Assembly: GCF_037975245.1 (NCBI RefSeq)
Contig: NC_092563.1
Coordinates: 6,879,501-6,943,500 of the forward strand
DNA length: 64,000 bases
Source of the DNA: Apostichopus japonicus
Taxonomy: Eukaryota; Echinodermata; Holothuroidea; Aspidochirotida; Stichopodidae
Direction of reading: 5' to 3'
A program made the position numbers and the translations under genes. Positions 41,101-56,100 of this stretch are shown here, piece by piece (the first letter of the stretch is position 1; each line of letters starts with the position of its first letter). The notes under the pieces are model-generated. The model did not search any database, was not told the origin of the DNA, and saw only the letters and a list, made by a program, of their open reading frames with translations.

Positions 41101-44100
41101 ACCTGAGTATCTGGTACATGTGTGATGTTTCTTTACCCGAGTATCTGGTACATGTGTGATGTTTCTTTACCTGAGTATCTTGTACATGTGTGATGTTTCT
41201 TTTCCTGACCGGAGTATCAGGTACATGTGTGATGTTTCTTTACCTGAGTATCTTGTACATGTGTGATGTTTCTTTTCCTGAATATCTGGTACGTGCGTGA
41301 TGTTTCTTTACCCGAGTATCTGGTACATGTGTGATGTTTCTTTACCTGTGTATCTGGTACAAGTGTGATGTTCCTTTACCCGAGTATCTGTTACATGTGT
41401 GATGTTTCTTTTCCTGAGTATCTGTTACATGTGTGATGTTTCTTTACCTGAGTATCTGTTACATGTGTGATGTTTCTTTACCTGAGTATCTGTCACATGT
41501 GTGATGTTTATTTACCTGAGTATCTGGTACATGTGTGATGTTTCTTTTCCTGAGTATCTGGTACGTGCGTGATGTTTCTTTACCCGAGTATCTGGTACGA
41601 GTGTGATGTTCCTTTACCTGAGTATCTGGTACATGTGTGATGTTTCTTTACCCGAGTATCTGGTACATGTGTGATGTTTCTTTACCTGAGTATCTTGTAC
41701 ATGTGTGATGTTTCTTTTCCTGAGTATCTGGTACGTGTGTGATGTTTTTTTACCCGAGTATCTTGTACATGTGTGATGTTTCTTTTCCTGAGTATCTGTT
41801 ACATGTGTGATGTTTCTTTACCTGAGTATCTAGTACGTGTGTGATGATTCTTTACCTGAGTATCTGGTACATGTGTGATGTTTCTTTTCCTGAGTATCTG
41901 GTACATGAGTGGTGTTTCTTTACCTGAGTATCTGGTACATGTTTGATGTTTCTTTACCTGAGTAAATGGTACATGAGTGATGTTTCTTTTCATGAGTATC
42001 TGTTACATGTGTGATGTTTCTTTTCCTGAGTATCTGTTACATGTGTGATGTTTCTTTACCCGAGTATCTGCTACATGTGTGATGTTTCTTAACCTGAGTA
42101 TCTGGTACATGTGTGATGTTTCTTTACCTGAGTATCTTGTACATGTGTGATGTTTCTTTTCCTGAATATCTGGTACGTGCGTGATGTTTCTTTACCCGAG
42201 TATCTGGTACATGTGTGATGTTTCTTTACCTGTGTATCTGGTACAAGTGTGATGTTCCTTTACCCGAGTATCTGTTACATGTGTGATGTTTCTTTTCCTG
42301 AGTATCTGTTACATGTGTGATGTTTCTTTACCCGAGTATCTGTTACATGTGTGATGTTTCTTTACCTGAGTATCTGTCACATGTGTGATGTTTCTTTACC
42401 TGAGTATCTTGTACATGTGTGATGTTTCTTTTCCTGAGTATCTGGTACGTGCGTGATGTTTCTTTACCCGAGTATCTGGTACGAGTGTGATGTTCCTTTA
42501 CCTGAGTATCTGGTACATGTGTGATGTTTCTTTACCCGAGTATCTGGTACATGTGTGATGTTTCTTTACCTGAGTATCTTGTACATGTGTGATGTTTCTT
42601 TTCCTGACCGGAGTATCAGGTACATGTGTGATGTTTCTTTACCTGAGTATCTGGTACATGTGTGATGTTTCTTTTCCTGAGTATCTGTTACATGTGTGAT
42701 GTTTCTTTACCCGAGTATCTGTTACATGTGTGATGTTTCTTTACCTGAGTATCTGTCACATGTGTGATGTTTCTTTTCCTGAGTATCTGGTACGTGCGTG
42801 ATGTTTTTTTACCCGAGTATCTGGTACGTGTGTGATGTTCCTTTACCTGAGTATCTGGTACATGTGTGATGTTTCTTTACCCGAGAATCTGGTACATGTG
42901 TGATGTTTCTTTACCTGAGTATCTGTCACATGTGTGATGTTTCTTTACCGGAGTATCTGGTACATGTGTGATGTTTTTTTTTAAAAGGGTCTGCTACAAG
43001 TGTGATGTTTCTTTACCTGAGTATCTGGTACGTGTGTGATGATTCTTTACCTGAGTATCTGGTACATGTGTGATGTTTCTTTTCCTGAATATCTGGTACG
43101 TGCGTGATGTTTCTTTACCCGAGTATCTGGTACATGTGTGATGTTTCTTTACCCGAGTATCTGGTACATGTGTGATGTTTCTTTTCCTGACCGGAGTATC
43201 AGGTACATGTGTGATGTTTCTTTACCTGAGTATCTGTTACATGTGTGATGTTTCTTTACCCGAGTATCTGGTACATGTGTGATGTTTCTTTACCTGAGTA
43301 TCTTGTACATGTGTGATGTTTCTTTTCCTGACCGGAGTATCAGGTACATGTGTGATGTTTCTTTACCTGAGTATCTTGTACATGTGTGATGTTTCTTTTC
43401 CTGAATATCTGGTACGTGCGTGATGTTTCTTTACCCGAGTATCTGGTACATGTGTGATGTTTCTTTACCTGTGTATCTGGTACAAGTGTGATGTTCCTTT
43501 ACCCGAGTATCTGTTACATGTGTGATGTTTCTTTTCCTGAGTATCTGTTACATGTGTGATGTTTCTTTACCCGAGTATCTGTTACATGTGTGATGTTTCT
43601 TTACCTGAGTATCTGTCACATGTGTGATGTTTATTTACCTGAGTATCTGGTACATGTGTGATGTTTCTTATACTGAGTATCTGGTACGTGCGTGATGTTT
43701 CTTTACCCGAGTATCTGGTACGAGTGTGATGTTCCTTTACCTGAGTATCTGGTACATGTGTGATGTTTCTTTACCCGAGTATCTGGTACATGTGTGATGT
43801 TTCTTTACCTGAGTATCTTGTACATGTGTGATGTTTCTTTTCCTGAGTATCTGGTACGTGTGTGATGTTTTTTTACCCGAGTATCTTGTACATGTGTGAT
43901 GTTTCTTTTCCTGAGTATCTGTTACATGTGTGATGTTTCTTTACCTGAGTATCTAGTACGTGTGTGATGATTCTTTACCTGAGTATCTGGTACATGTGTG
44001 ATGTTTCTTTTCCTGAGTATCTGGTACATGAGTGGTGTTTCTTTACCTGAGTATCTGGTACATGTTTGATGTTTCTTTACCTGAGTAAATGGTACATGAG

Positions 44101-47100
44101 TGATGTTTCTTTTCATGAGTATCTGTTACATGTGTGATGTTTCTTTTCCTGAGTATCTGTTACATGTGTGATGTTTCTTTACCCGAGTATCTGCTACATG
44201 TGTGATGTTTCTTAACCTGAGTATCTGGTACATGTGTGATGTTTCTTTACCTGAGTATCTTGTACATGTGTGATGTTTCTTTTCCTGAATATCTGGTACG
44301 TGCGTGATGTTTCTTTACCCGAGTATCTGGTACATGTGTGATGTTTCTTTACCTGTGTATCTGGTACAAGTGTGATGTTCCTTTACCCGAGTATCTGTTA
44401 CATGTGTGATGTTTCTTTTCCTGAGTATCTGTTACATGTGTGATGTTTCTTTACCCGAGTATCTGTTACATGTGTGATGTTTCTTTACCTGAGTATCTGT
44501 CACATGTGTGATGTTTCTTTACCTGAGTATCTTGTACATGTGTGATGTTTCTTTTCCTGAGTATCTGGTACGTGCGTGATGTTTCTTTACCCGAGTATCT
44601 GGTACGAGTGTGATGTTCCTTTACCTGAGTATCTGGTACATGTGTGATGTTTCTTTACCCGAGTATCTGGTACATGTGTGATGTTTCTTTACCTGAGTAT
44701 CTTGTACATGTGTGATGTTTCTTTTCCTGACCGGAGTATCAGGTACATGTGTGATGTTTCTTTACCTGAGTATCTGGTACATGTGTGATGTTTCTTTTCC
44801 TGAGTATCTGTTACATGTGTGATGTTTCTTTACCCGAGTATCTGTTACATGTGTGATGTTTCTTTACCTGAGTATCTGTCACATGTGTGATGTTTCTTTT
44901 CCTGAGTATCTGGTACGTGCGTGATGTTTTTTTACCCGAGTATCTGGTACGTGTGTGATGTTCCTTTACCTGAGTATCTGGTACATGTGTGATGTTTCTT
45001 TACCCGAGAATCTGGTACATGTGTGATGTTTCTTTACCTGAGTATCTGTCACATGTGTGATGATTCTTTACCTGAGTATCTGGTACGTGTGTGATGATTC
45101 TTTACCTGAGTATCTGGTACATGTGTGATGTTTCTTTTCCTGAATATCTGGTACGTGCGTGATGTTTCTTTACCCGAGTATCTGGTACATGTGTGATGTT
45201 TCTTTACCCGAGTATCTGGTACATGTGTGATGTTTCTTTTCCTGACCGGAGTATCAGGTACATGTGTGATGTTTCTTTACCTGAGTATCTGTTACATGTG
45301 TGATGTTTCTTTACCCGAGTATCTGTTACATGTGTGATGATTCTTTACCTGAGTATCTTGTACAAGTGTGATGTTTCTTTACCTGAGTATCTGTCACATG
45401 CGTGATGTTTCTTTACCCGAGTATCTGTTACATGTGTGATGTTTCTTTTCCTGAGTATCTGGTACGTGTGTGATGTTTCTTTACCCGAGTATCTTGTACA
45501 TGTGTGATGTTTCTTTTCCTGAGTATCTGTTACATGTGTGATGTTTCTTTACCCGAGTATCTGTTACATATGTGATGTTTCTTTACCTGAGTATCTGTCA
45601 CATGTGTGATGTTTCTTTACCTGAGTATCTTGTTCATGTGTGATGTTTCTTTTCCTGAGTATCTGTTACATGTGTGATGTTTCTTTACACGAGTATCTGG
45701 TACATGTGTGATGTTTCTTTTCCTGAGTATCTGTCACATGTGTGATGTTTCTTTACCTGAGTATCTGGTACATGTGTGATGTTTTTTTTTACATGAGTGT
45801 CTGCTACAAGTGTGATGTTTCTTTACCTGAGTATCTGGTACGTGTGTGATGATTCTTTACCTGAGTATCTGGTACATGTGTGATGTTTCTTTTCCTGAGT
45901 ATCTGGTACATGAGTGGTGTTTCTTTACCTGAGTGTCTGGTACATGTTTGATGTTTCTTTACCTGAGTAAATGGTACATGAGTGATGTTTCTTTTCATGA
46001 GTATCTGTTACATGTGTGATGTTTCTTTTCCTGAGTATCTGTTACATGTGTGATGTTTCTTTACCCGAGTATCTGCTACATGTGTGATGTTTCTTAACCT
46101 GAGTATCTGGTACGTGTGATGTTTCTTTACCTGAGTATCTTGTACATGTGTGATGTTTCTTTTCCTGAATATCTGGTACGTGCGTGATGTTTCTTTACTT
46201 GAGTATCTGGTACATGTGTGATGTTTCTTTACCTGTGTATCTGGTACAAGTGTGATGTTCCTTTACCCGAGTATCTGTTACATGTGTGATGTTTCTTTTC
46301 CTGAGTATCTGTTACATGTGTGATGTTTCTTTACCCGAGTATCTGTTACATGTGTGATGTTTCTTTACCAGAGTATCTGTCACATGTGTGATGTTTCTTT
46401 ACCTGAGTATCTGGTACATGTGTGATGTTTCTTTTCCTGAGTATCTGGTACGTGCGTGATGTTTCTTTACCCGAGTATCTGGTACGAGTGTGATGTTCCT
46501 TTACCTGAGTATCTGGTACATGTGTGATGTTTCTTTACCCGAGTATCTGGTACATGTGTGATGTTTCTTTACCTGAGTATCTGGTACGTGTGTGATGATT
46601 CTTTACCTGAGTATCTGGTACATGTGTGATGTTTCTTTTCCTGAGTATCTGGTACATGAGTGGTGTTTCTTTACCTGAGTGTCTGGTACATGTTTGATGT
46701 TTCTTTACCTGAGTAAATGGTACATGAGTGATGTTTCTTTTCATGAGTATCTGTTACATGTGTGATGTTTCTTTTCCTGAGTATCTGTTACATGTGTGAT
46801 GTTTCTTTACCCGAGTATCTGCTACATGTGTGATGTTTCTTAACCTGAGTATCTGGTACGTGTGATGTTTCTTTACCTGAGTATCTTGTACATGTGTGAT
46901 GTTTCTTTTCCTGAATATCTGGTACGTGCGTGATGTTTCTTTACTTGAGTATCTGGTACATGTGTGATGTTTCTTTACCTGTGTATCTGGTACAAGTGTG
47001 ATGTTCCTTTACCCGAGTATCTGTTACATGTGTGATGTTTCTTTTCCTGAGTATCTGTTACATGTGTGATGTTTCTTTACCCGAGTATCTGTTACATGTG

Positions 47101-50100
47101 TGATGTTTCTTTACCTGAGTATCTGTCACATGTGTGATGTTTCTTTACCTGAGTATCTGGTACATGTGTGATGTTTCTTTTCCTGAGTATCTGGTACGTG
47201 CGTGATGTTTCTTTACCCGAGTATCTGGTACGAGTGTGATGTTCCTTTACCTGAGTATCTGGTACATGTGTGATGTTTCTTTACCCGAGTATCTGGTACA
47301 TGTGTGATGTTTCTTTACCTGAGTATCTTGTACATGTGTGATTTTTCTTTTCCTGACCGGAGTATCAGGTACATGTGTGCTGTTTCTTTACCTGAGTATC
47401 TGGTACATGTGTGATGTTTCTTTTCCTGAGTATCTGTTACATGTGTGATGTTTCTTTACCCGAGTATCTGTTACATGTGTGATGTTTCTTTACCTGAGTA
47501 TCTGTCACATGTGTGATGTTTCTTTACCTGAGGATCTTGTACATGTGTGATGTTTCTTTTCCTGAGTATCTGGTACGTGCGTGATGTTTTTTACCCGAGT
47601 ATCTGGTACGTGTGTGATGTTCCTTTACCTGAGTATCTGGTACATGTGTGATGTTTCTTTACCCGAGTATCTGGTACATGTGTGATGTTTCTTTACCTGA
47701 GTATCTGTCACATGTGTGATGTTTCTTTACCTGAGTATCTGGTACATGTGTGATGTTTTTTTTTAAAAGGGTCTGCTACAAGTGTGATGTTTCTTTACCT
47801 GAGTATCTGGTACGTGTGTGATGATTCTTTACCTGAGTATCTTGTACATGTGTGATGTTTCTTTTCTTGACCGGAGTATCAGGTACATGTGTGATGTTTC
47901 TTTGCCTGAGTATCTGGTACATGTGTGATGTTTCTTTTCCTGAGTATCTGTTACATGTGTGATGTTTCTTTACCCGAGTATCTGTTACATGTGTGATGTT
48001 TCTTTACCTGAGTATCTGTCACATGTGTGATGTTTCTTTACCTGAGTATCTTGTACATGTGTGATGTTTCTTTTCCTGAGTATCTGGTACGTGCGTGATG
48101 TTTTTTTACCCGAGTATCTGGTACGTGTGTGATGTTCCTTTACCCGAGTATCTGCTACATGTGTGATGTTTCTTTACCTGAGTATCTGGTACATGTGTGA
48201 TGTTTCTTTACCTGAGTACTTGTACATGTGTGATGTTTCTTTACCTGAATATCTGGTACGTGCGTGATGTTTCTTTACCCGAGTATCTGGTACATGTGTG
48301 ATGTTTCTTTACCTGTGTATCTGGTACAAGTGTGATGTTCCTTTACCTGAGTATCTGGTACATGTGTGATGTTTCTTTACCCGAGTATCTGGTACATGTG
48401 TGATGTTTCTTTACCTGAGTATCTTGTACATGTGTGATGTTTCTTTTCCTGACCGGAGTATCAGGTACATGTGTCCTGTTTCTTTACCTGAGTATCTGGT
48501 ACATGTGTGATGTTTCTTTTCCTGAGTATCTGTTACATGTGTGATGTTTCTTTACCCGAGTATCTGTTACATGTGTGATGTTTCTTTACCTGAGTATCTG
48601 TCACATGTGTGATGTTTCTTTACCTGAGTATCTTGTACATGTGTGATGTTTCTTTTCCTGAGTATCTGGTACGTGCGTGATGTTTTTTTACCCGAGTATC
48701 TGGTACGTGTGTGATGTTCCTTTACCTGAGTATCTGGTACATGTGTGATGATTCTTTACCCGAGTATCTGGTACATGTGTGATGTTTCTTTACCTGAGTA
48801 TCTGTCACATGTGTGATGTTTCTTTACCTGAGTATCTGGTACATGTTTTATTGTTTTTCTTAAAAGGGTCTGCTACAAGTGTGATGTTTCTTTACCTGAG
48901 TATCTGGTACGTGTGTGATGATTCTTTACCTGAGTATCTGGTACATGTGTGATGTTTCTTTTCCTGAATATCTGGTACGTGCGTGATGTTTCTTTACCCG
49001 AGTATCTGGTACATGTGTGATGTTTCTTTACCCGAGTATCTGGTACATGTGTGATGTTTCTTTTCCTGAATATCTGGTACGTGCGTGATGTTTCTTTACC
49101 CGAGTATCTGGTACATGTGTGATGTTTCTTTACCCGAGTATCTGGTACATGTGTGATGTTTCTTTTCCTGAGTATCTGTTACATGTATGATGTTTCTTTA
49201 CCCGAGTATCTGTTACATGTGTGATGTTTCTTTTCCTGAGTATCTGTCACATGTGTGATGTTTCTTTACCCGAGTATCTGTTACATATGTGATGTTTCTT
49301 AACCTGAGTATCTGGTACATGTGTGATGTTTTTTTTTACATGAGTGTCTGCTACATGTGTGATGTTTCTTAACCTGAGTATCTGGTACATGTGTGATGTT
49401 TTTTTTTACATGAGTGTCTGCTACATGTGTGATGTTTCTTTTCCTGAGTATCTGTTACATGTGTGATGTTTCTTTACCCGAGTATCTGTTACATGTGTGA
49501 TGTTTCTTTACCTGAGTATCTGTCACATGTGTGATGTTTCTTTACCTGAGTATCTTGTACATGTGTGATGTTTCTTTTCCTGAATATCTGGTACGTGCGT
49601 GATGTTTCTTTACCCGAGTCTCTGGTACATGTGTGATGTTTCTTTACCCGAGTATCTGGTACATGTGTGATGTTTCTTTTCCTGACCGTAGTATCAGGTA
49701 CATGTGTGATGTTTCTTTACCTGAGTTTTTGTTACATGTGTGATGTTTCTTTACCCGAGTATCTGGTACATGTGTGATGTTTCTTTACCTGAGTATCTGT
49801 CACATGTGTGATGTTTCTTTAACCTGAGTATCTGGTACATGTGTGATGTTTTTTTTAAAAGGGTCTGCTACAAGTGTGATGTTTCTTTACCTGAGTATCT
49901 GGTACGTGTGTGATGATTCTTTACCTGAGTATCTGGTACATGTGTGATGTTTCTTTTCCTGAGTATCTGGTACAAGTGTGATGTTCCTTTACCCGAGTAT
50001 CTGTTACATGTGTGATGTTTCTTTTCCTGAGTATCTGTTACATGTGTGATGTTTCTTTACCCGAGTATCTGTTACATGTGTGATGTTTCTTTACCTGAGT

Positions 50101-53100
50101 ATCTGTCACATGTGTGATGTTTCTTTACCTGAGTATCTTGTACATGTGTGATGTTTCTTTTCCTGAGTATCTGGTACGTGCGTGATGTTTCTTTACCCGA
50201 GTATCTGGTACGAGTGTGATGTTCCTTTTCCTGAGTATCTGGTACGTGCGTGATGTTTTTTTACCCGAGTATCTGGTACGTGTGTGATGTTCCTTTACCC
50301 GAGTATCTGGTACATGTGTGATGTTTCTTAACCTGAGTATCTGGTACATGTGTGATGTTTCTTCACCTGAGTACTTGTACATGTGTGATGTTTCTTTTCC
50401 TGAATATCTGGTACGTGCGTGATGTTTCTTTACCCGAGTATCTGGTACATGTGTGATGTTTCTTTACCTGTGTATCTGGTACAAGTGTGATGTTCCTTTA
50501 CCTGAGTATCTGGTACATGTGTGATGTTTCTTTACCCGAGTATCTGGTACATGTGTGATGTTTCTTTACCTGAGTATCTTGTACATGTGTGATGTTTCTT
50601 TTCCTGACCGGAGTATCAGGTACATGTGTGCTGTTTCTTTACCTGAGTATCTGGTACATGTGTGATGTTTCTTTTCCTGAGTATCTGTTACATGTGTGAT
50701 GTTTCTTTACCCGAGTATCTGTTACATGTGTGATGTTTCTTTACCTGAGTATCTGTCACATGTGTGATGTTTCTTTACCTGAGTATCTTGTACATGTGTG
50801 ATGTTTCTTTTCCTGAGAATCTGGTACGTGCGCGATGTTTTTTTACCCGAGTATCTGGTACGTGTGTGATGTTCCTTTACCTGAGTATCTGGTACATGTG
50901 TCATGTTTCTTTACCCGAGTATCTGGTACATGTGTGATGTTTCTTTACCTGAGTATCTGTCACATGTGTGATGTTTCTTTACCTGAGTATCTGGTACATG
51001 TGTGATGTTTTTTCTTAAAAGGGTCTGCTACAAGTGTGATGTTTCTTTACCTGAGTATCTGGTACGTGTGTGATGATTCTTTACCTGAGTATCTGGTACA
51101 TGTGTGATGTTTCTTTTCCTGAATATCTGGTACGTGCGTGATGTTTCTTTACCCGAGTATCTGGTACATGTGTGATGTTTCTTTACCCGAGTATCTGGTA
51201 CATGTGTGATGTTTCTTTTCCTGAATATCTGGTACGTGCGTGATGTTTCTTTACCCGAGTATCTGGTACATGTGTGATGTTTCTTTACCCGAGTATCTGG
51301 TACATGTGTGATGTTTCTTTACCCGAGTATCTGTTACATGTGTGATGTTTCTTTACCTGAGTATCTGTCACATGTGTGATGTTTCTTTACTTGAGTATCT
51401 TGTACATGTGTGATGTTTCTTTTCCTGAATATCTGGTACGTGCGTGATGTTTCTTTACCCGAGTCTCTGGTACATGTGTGATGTTTCTTTACCCGAGTAT
51501 CTGGTACATGTGTGATGTTTCTTTTCCTGACCGTAGTATCAGGTACATGTGTGATGTTTCTTTACCTGAGTTTTTGTTACATGTGTGATGTTTCTTTACC
51601 CGAGTATCTGGTACATGTGTGATGTTTTTTTTTAAAAGGGTCTGCTACAAGTGTGATGTTTCTTTACCTGAGTATCTGGTACGTGTGTGATGATTCTTTA
51701 CCTGAGTATCTGGTACATGTGTGATGTTTCTTTTCCTGAGTATCTGGTACAAGTGTGATGTTCCTTTACCCGAGTATCTGTTACATGTGTGATGTTTCTT
51801 TTCCTGAGTATCTGTTACATGTGTGATGTTTCTTTACCCGAGTATCTGTTACATGTGTGATGTTTCTTTACCTGAGTATCTGTCACATGTGTGATGTTTC
51901 TTTACCTGAGTATGTTGTACATGTGTGATGTTTCTTTTCCTGAGTATCTGGTACGTGCGTGATGTTTCTTTACCCGAGTATCTGGTACGAGTGTGATGTT
52001 CCTTTACCTGAGTATCTGGTACATGTGTGATGTTTCTTTACCCGAGTATCTGGTACATGTGTGATGTTTCTTTACCTGAGTATCTTGTACATGTGTGATG
52101 TTTCTTTTCCTGAGTATCTGTTACATGTGTGATGTTTCTTTACCCGAGTATCTGTTACATGTGTGATGTTTCTTTACCTGAGTATCTGTCACATGTGTGA
52201 TGTTTCTTTACCTGAGTATCTTGTACATGTGTGATGTTTCTTTTCCTGAGTATCTGGTACGTGCGTGATGTTTTTTTACCCGAGTATCTGGTACGTGTGT
52301 GATGTTCCTTTACCTGAGTATCTGGTACATGTGTGATGTTTCTTTACCCGTGAATCTGGTACATGTGTGATGTTTCTTTACCTGAGTATCTGTCACATGT
52401 GTGATGTTTCTTTACCTGAGTATCTGGTACATGTGTGATGTTTTTTTTTAAAAGGGTCTGCTACAAGTGTGATGTTTCTTTACCTGAGTATCTGGTACGT
52501 GTGTGATGATTCTTTACCTGAGTATCTGGTACATGTGTGATGTTTCTTTTCCTGAATATCTGGTACGTGTGTGATGTTTCTTTACCCGAGTCTCTGGTAC
52601 ATGTGTGATGTTTCTTTACCTGAGTATCTGGTACATGTGTGATGTTTCTTTTCCTGACCGTAGTATCAGGTACATGTGTGATGTTTCTTTACCTGAGTTT
52701 TTGTTACATGTGTGATGTTTCTTTACCCGAGTATCTGGTACATGTGTGATGTTTCTTTACCCGAGTATCTGTCACATGTGTGATGTTTCTTTACCTGAGT
52801 ATCTTGTACATGTGTGATGTTTCTTTTCCTGAGTATCTGGTACGTGCGTGATGTTTTTTTACCCGAGTATCTGGTACGTGTGTGATGTTCCTTTACCTGA
52901 GTATCTGGTACATGTGTGATGTTTCTTTACCCGAGAATCTGGTACATGTGTGATGTTTCTTTACCTGAGTATCTGTCACATGTGTGATGTTTCTTTACCG
53001 GAGTATCTGGTACATGTGTGATGTTTTTTTTAAAAGGGTCTGCTACAAGTGTGATGTTTCTTTACCTGAGTATCTGGTACGTGTGTGATGATTCTTTACC

Positions 53101-56100
53101 TGAGTATCTGGTACATGTGTGATGTTTCTTTTCCTGAATATCTGGTACGTGCGTGATGTTTCTTTACCCGAGTATCTGGTACATGTGTGATGTTTCTTTA
53201 CCCGAGTATCTGGTACATGTGTGATGTTTCTTTTCCTGACCGGAGTATCAGGTACATGTGTGATGTTTCTTTACCTGAGTATCTGTTACATGTGTGATGT
53301 TTCTTTACCCGAGTATCTGTTACATGTGTGATGTTTCTTTACCCGAGTATCTTGTACAAGTGTGATGTTTCTTTACCTGAGTATCTGTCACATGCGTGAT
53401 GTTTCTTTACCCGAGTATCTGTTACATGTGTGATGTTTCTTTTCCTGAGTATCTGGTACGTGTGTGATGTTTCTGTACCCGAGTATCTTGTACATGTGTG
53501 ATGTTTCTTTTCCTGAGTATCTGTTACATGTGTGATGTTTCTTTACCCGAGTATCTGTTACATATGTGATGTTTCTTTACCTGAGTATCTGTCACATGTG
53601 TGATGTTTCTTTACCTGAGTATCTTGTTCATGTGTGATGTTTCTTTACCTGAGTATCTGTTACATGTGTGATGTTCCTTTACACGAGTATCTGGTACATG
53701 TGTGATGTTTCTTTACCTGAGTATCTGTCACACATGTGATGTTTCTTTACCTGAGTATCTGGTACATGTGTGATGTTTTTTTTTACATGAGTGTCTGCTA
53801 CAAGTGTGATGTTTCTTTACCTGAGTATCTGGTACGTGTGTGATGATTCTTTACCTGAGTATCTGGTACATGTGTGATGTTTCTTTTCCTGAGTATCTGT
53901 CACACATGTGATGTTTCTTTACCTGAGTATCTGGTACATGTGTGATGTTTTTTTTTACATGAGTGTCTGCTACAAGTGTGATGTTTCTTTACCTGAGTAT
54001 CTGGTACGTGTGTGATGATTCTTTACCTGAGTATCTGGTACATGTGTGATGTTTCTTTTCCTGAGTATCTGGTACATGAGTGGTGTTTCTTTACCTGAGT
54101 GTCTGGTACATGTGTGATGTTTCTTTTCCTGAGTATCTGGTACATGAGTGATGTTTCTTTTCATGAGTATCTGTTACATGTGTGATGTTTCTTTTCCTGA
54201 GTATCTGTTACATGTGTGATGTTTCTTTACCCGAGTATCTGCTACATGTGTGATGTTTCTTAACCTGAGTATCTGGTACGTGTGATGTTTCTTTACCTGA
54301 GTATCTTGTACATGTGTGATGTTTCTTTTCCTGAATATCTGGTACGTGCGTGATGTTTCTTTACTTGAGTATCTGGTACATGTGTGATGTTTCTTTACCT
54401 GTGTATCTGGTACAAGTGTGATGTTCCTTTACCCGAGTATCTGTTACATGTGTGATGTTTCTTTTCCTGAGTATCTGTTACATGTGTGATGTTTCTTTAC
54501 CCGAGTATCTGTTACATGTGTGATGTTTCTTTACCTGAGTATCTGTCACATGTGTGATGTTTCTTTACCTGAGTATCTTGTACATGTGTGATGTTTCTTT
54601 TCCTGAGTATCTGGTACGTGCGTGATGTTTCTTTACCCGAGTATCTGGTACGAGTGTGATGTTCCTTTACCTGAGTATCTGGTACATGTGTGATGTTTCT
54701 TTACCCGAGTATCTGGTACATGTGTGATGTTTCTTTACCTGAGTATCTTGTACATGTGTGATGTTTCTTTTCCTGACCGGAGTATCAGGTACATGTGTGC
54801 TGTTTCTTTACCTGAGTATCTGGTACATGTGTGATGTTTCTTTTCCTGAGTATCTGTTACATGTGTGATGTTTCTTTACCCGAGTATCTGTTACATGTGT
54901 GATGTTTCTTTACCTGAGTATCTGTCACATGTGTGATGTTTCTTTACCTGAGGATCTTGTACATGTGTGATGTTTCTTTTCCTGAGTATCTGGTACGTGC
55001 GTGATGTTTTTTTACCCGAGTATCTGGTACGTGTGTGATGTTCCTTTACCTGAGTATCTGGTACATGTGTGATGTTTCTTTACCCGAGTATCTGGTACAT
55101 GTGTGATGTTTCTTTACCTGAGTATCTGTCACATGTGTGATGTTTCTTTACCTGAGTATCTGGTACATGTGTGATGTTTTTTTTTAAAAGGGTCTGCTAC
55201 AAGTGTGATGTTTCTTTACCTGAGTATCTGGTACGTGTGTGATGATTCTTTACCTGAGTATCTTGTACATGTGTGATGTTTCTTTTCCTGACCGGAGTAT
55301 CAGGTACATGTGTGATGTTTCTTTACCTTAGTATCTGGTACATGTGTGATGTTTCTTTTCCTGAGTATCTGTTACATGTGTGATGTTTCTTTACCCGAGT
55401 ATCTGTTACATGTGTGATGTTTCTTTACCTGAGTATCTGTCACATGTGTGATGTTTCTTTACCTGAGTATCTTGTACATGTGTGATGTTTCTTTTCCTGA
55501 GTATCTGGTACGTGCGTGATGTTTTTTTACCCGAGTATCTGGTACGTGTGTGATGTTCCTTTACCTGAGTATCTGGTACATGTGTGATGTTTCTTTACCC
55601 GAGAATCTGGTACATGTGTGATGTTTCTTTACCTGAGTATCTGTCACATGTGTGATGTTTCTTTACCTGAGTATCTGGTACATGTGTGATGTTTTTTTTT
55701 AAAAGGGTCTGCTACAAGTGTGATGTTTCTTTACCTGAGTATCTGGTACGTGTGTGATGATTCTTTACCTGAGTATCTGGTACATGTGTGATGTGTTTTT
55801 CCTGAATATCTGGTACGTGCGTGATGTTTCTTTACCCGAGTATCTGTTACATGTTTGATGTTTCTTTACCTGAGTATCTGTCACATGTGTGATGTTTCTT
55901 TACCTGAGTATCTGGTACGTGTGTGATGTTTCTTTACCCGAGTATCTGGTACATGTGTGATGTTTCTTTTCCTGACCGGAGTATCAGGTACATGTGTGAT
56001 GTTTCTTTACCCGAGTATCTGGTACATGTGTGATGTTTCTTTACCTGAGTATCTGTCACATGTGTGATGTTTCTTTACCTGAGTATCTGGTACATGTGTG

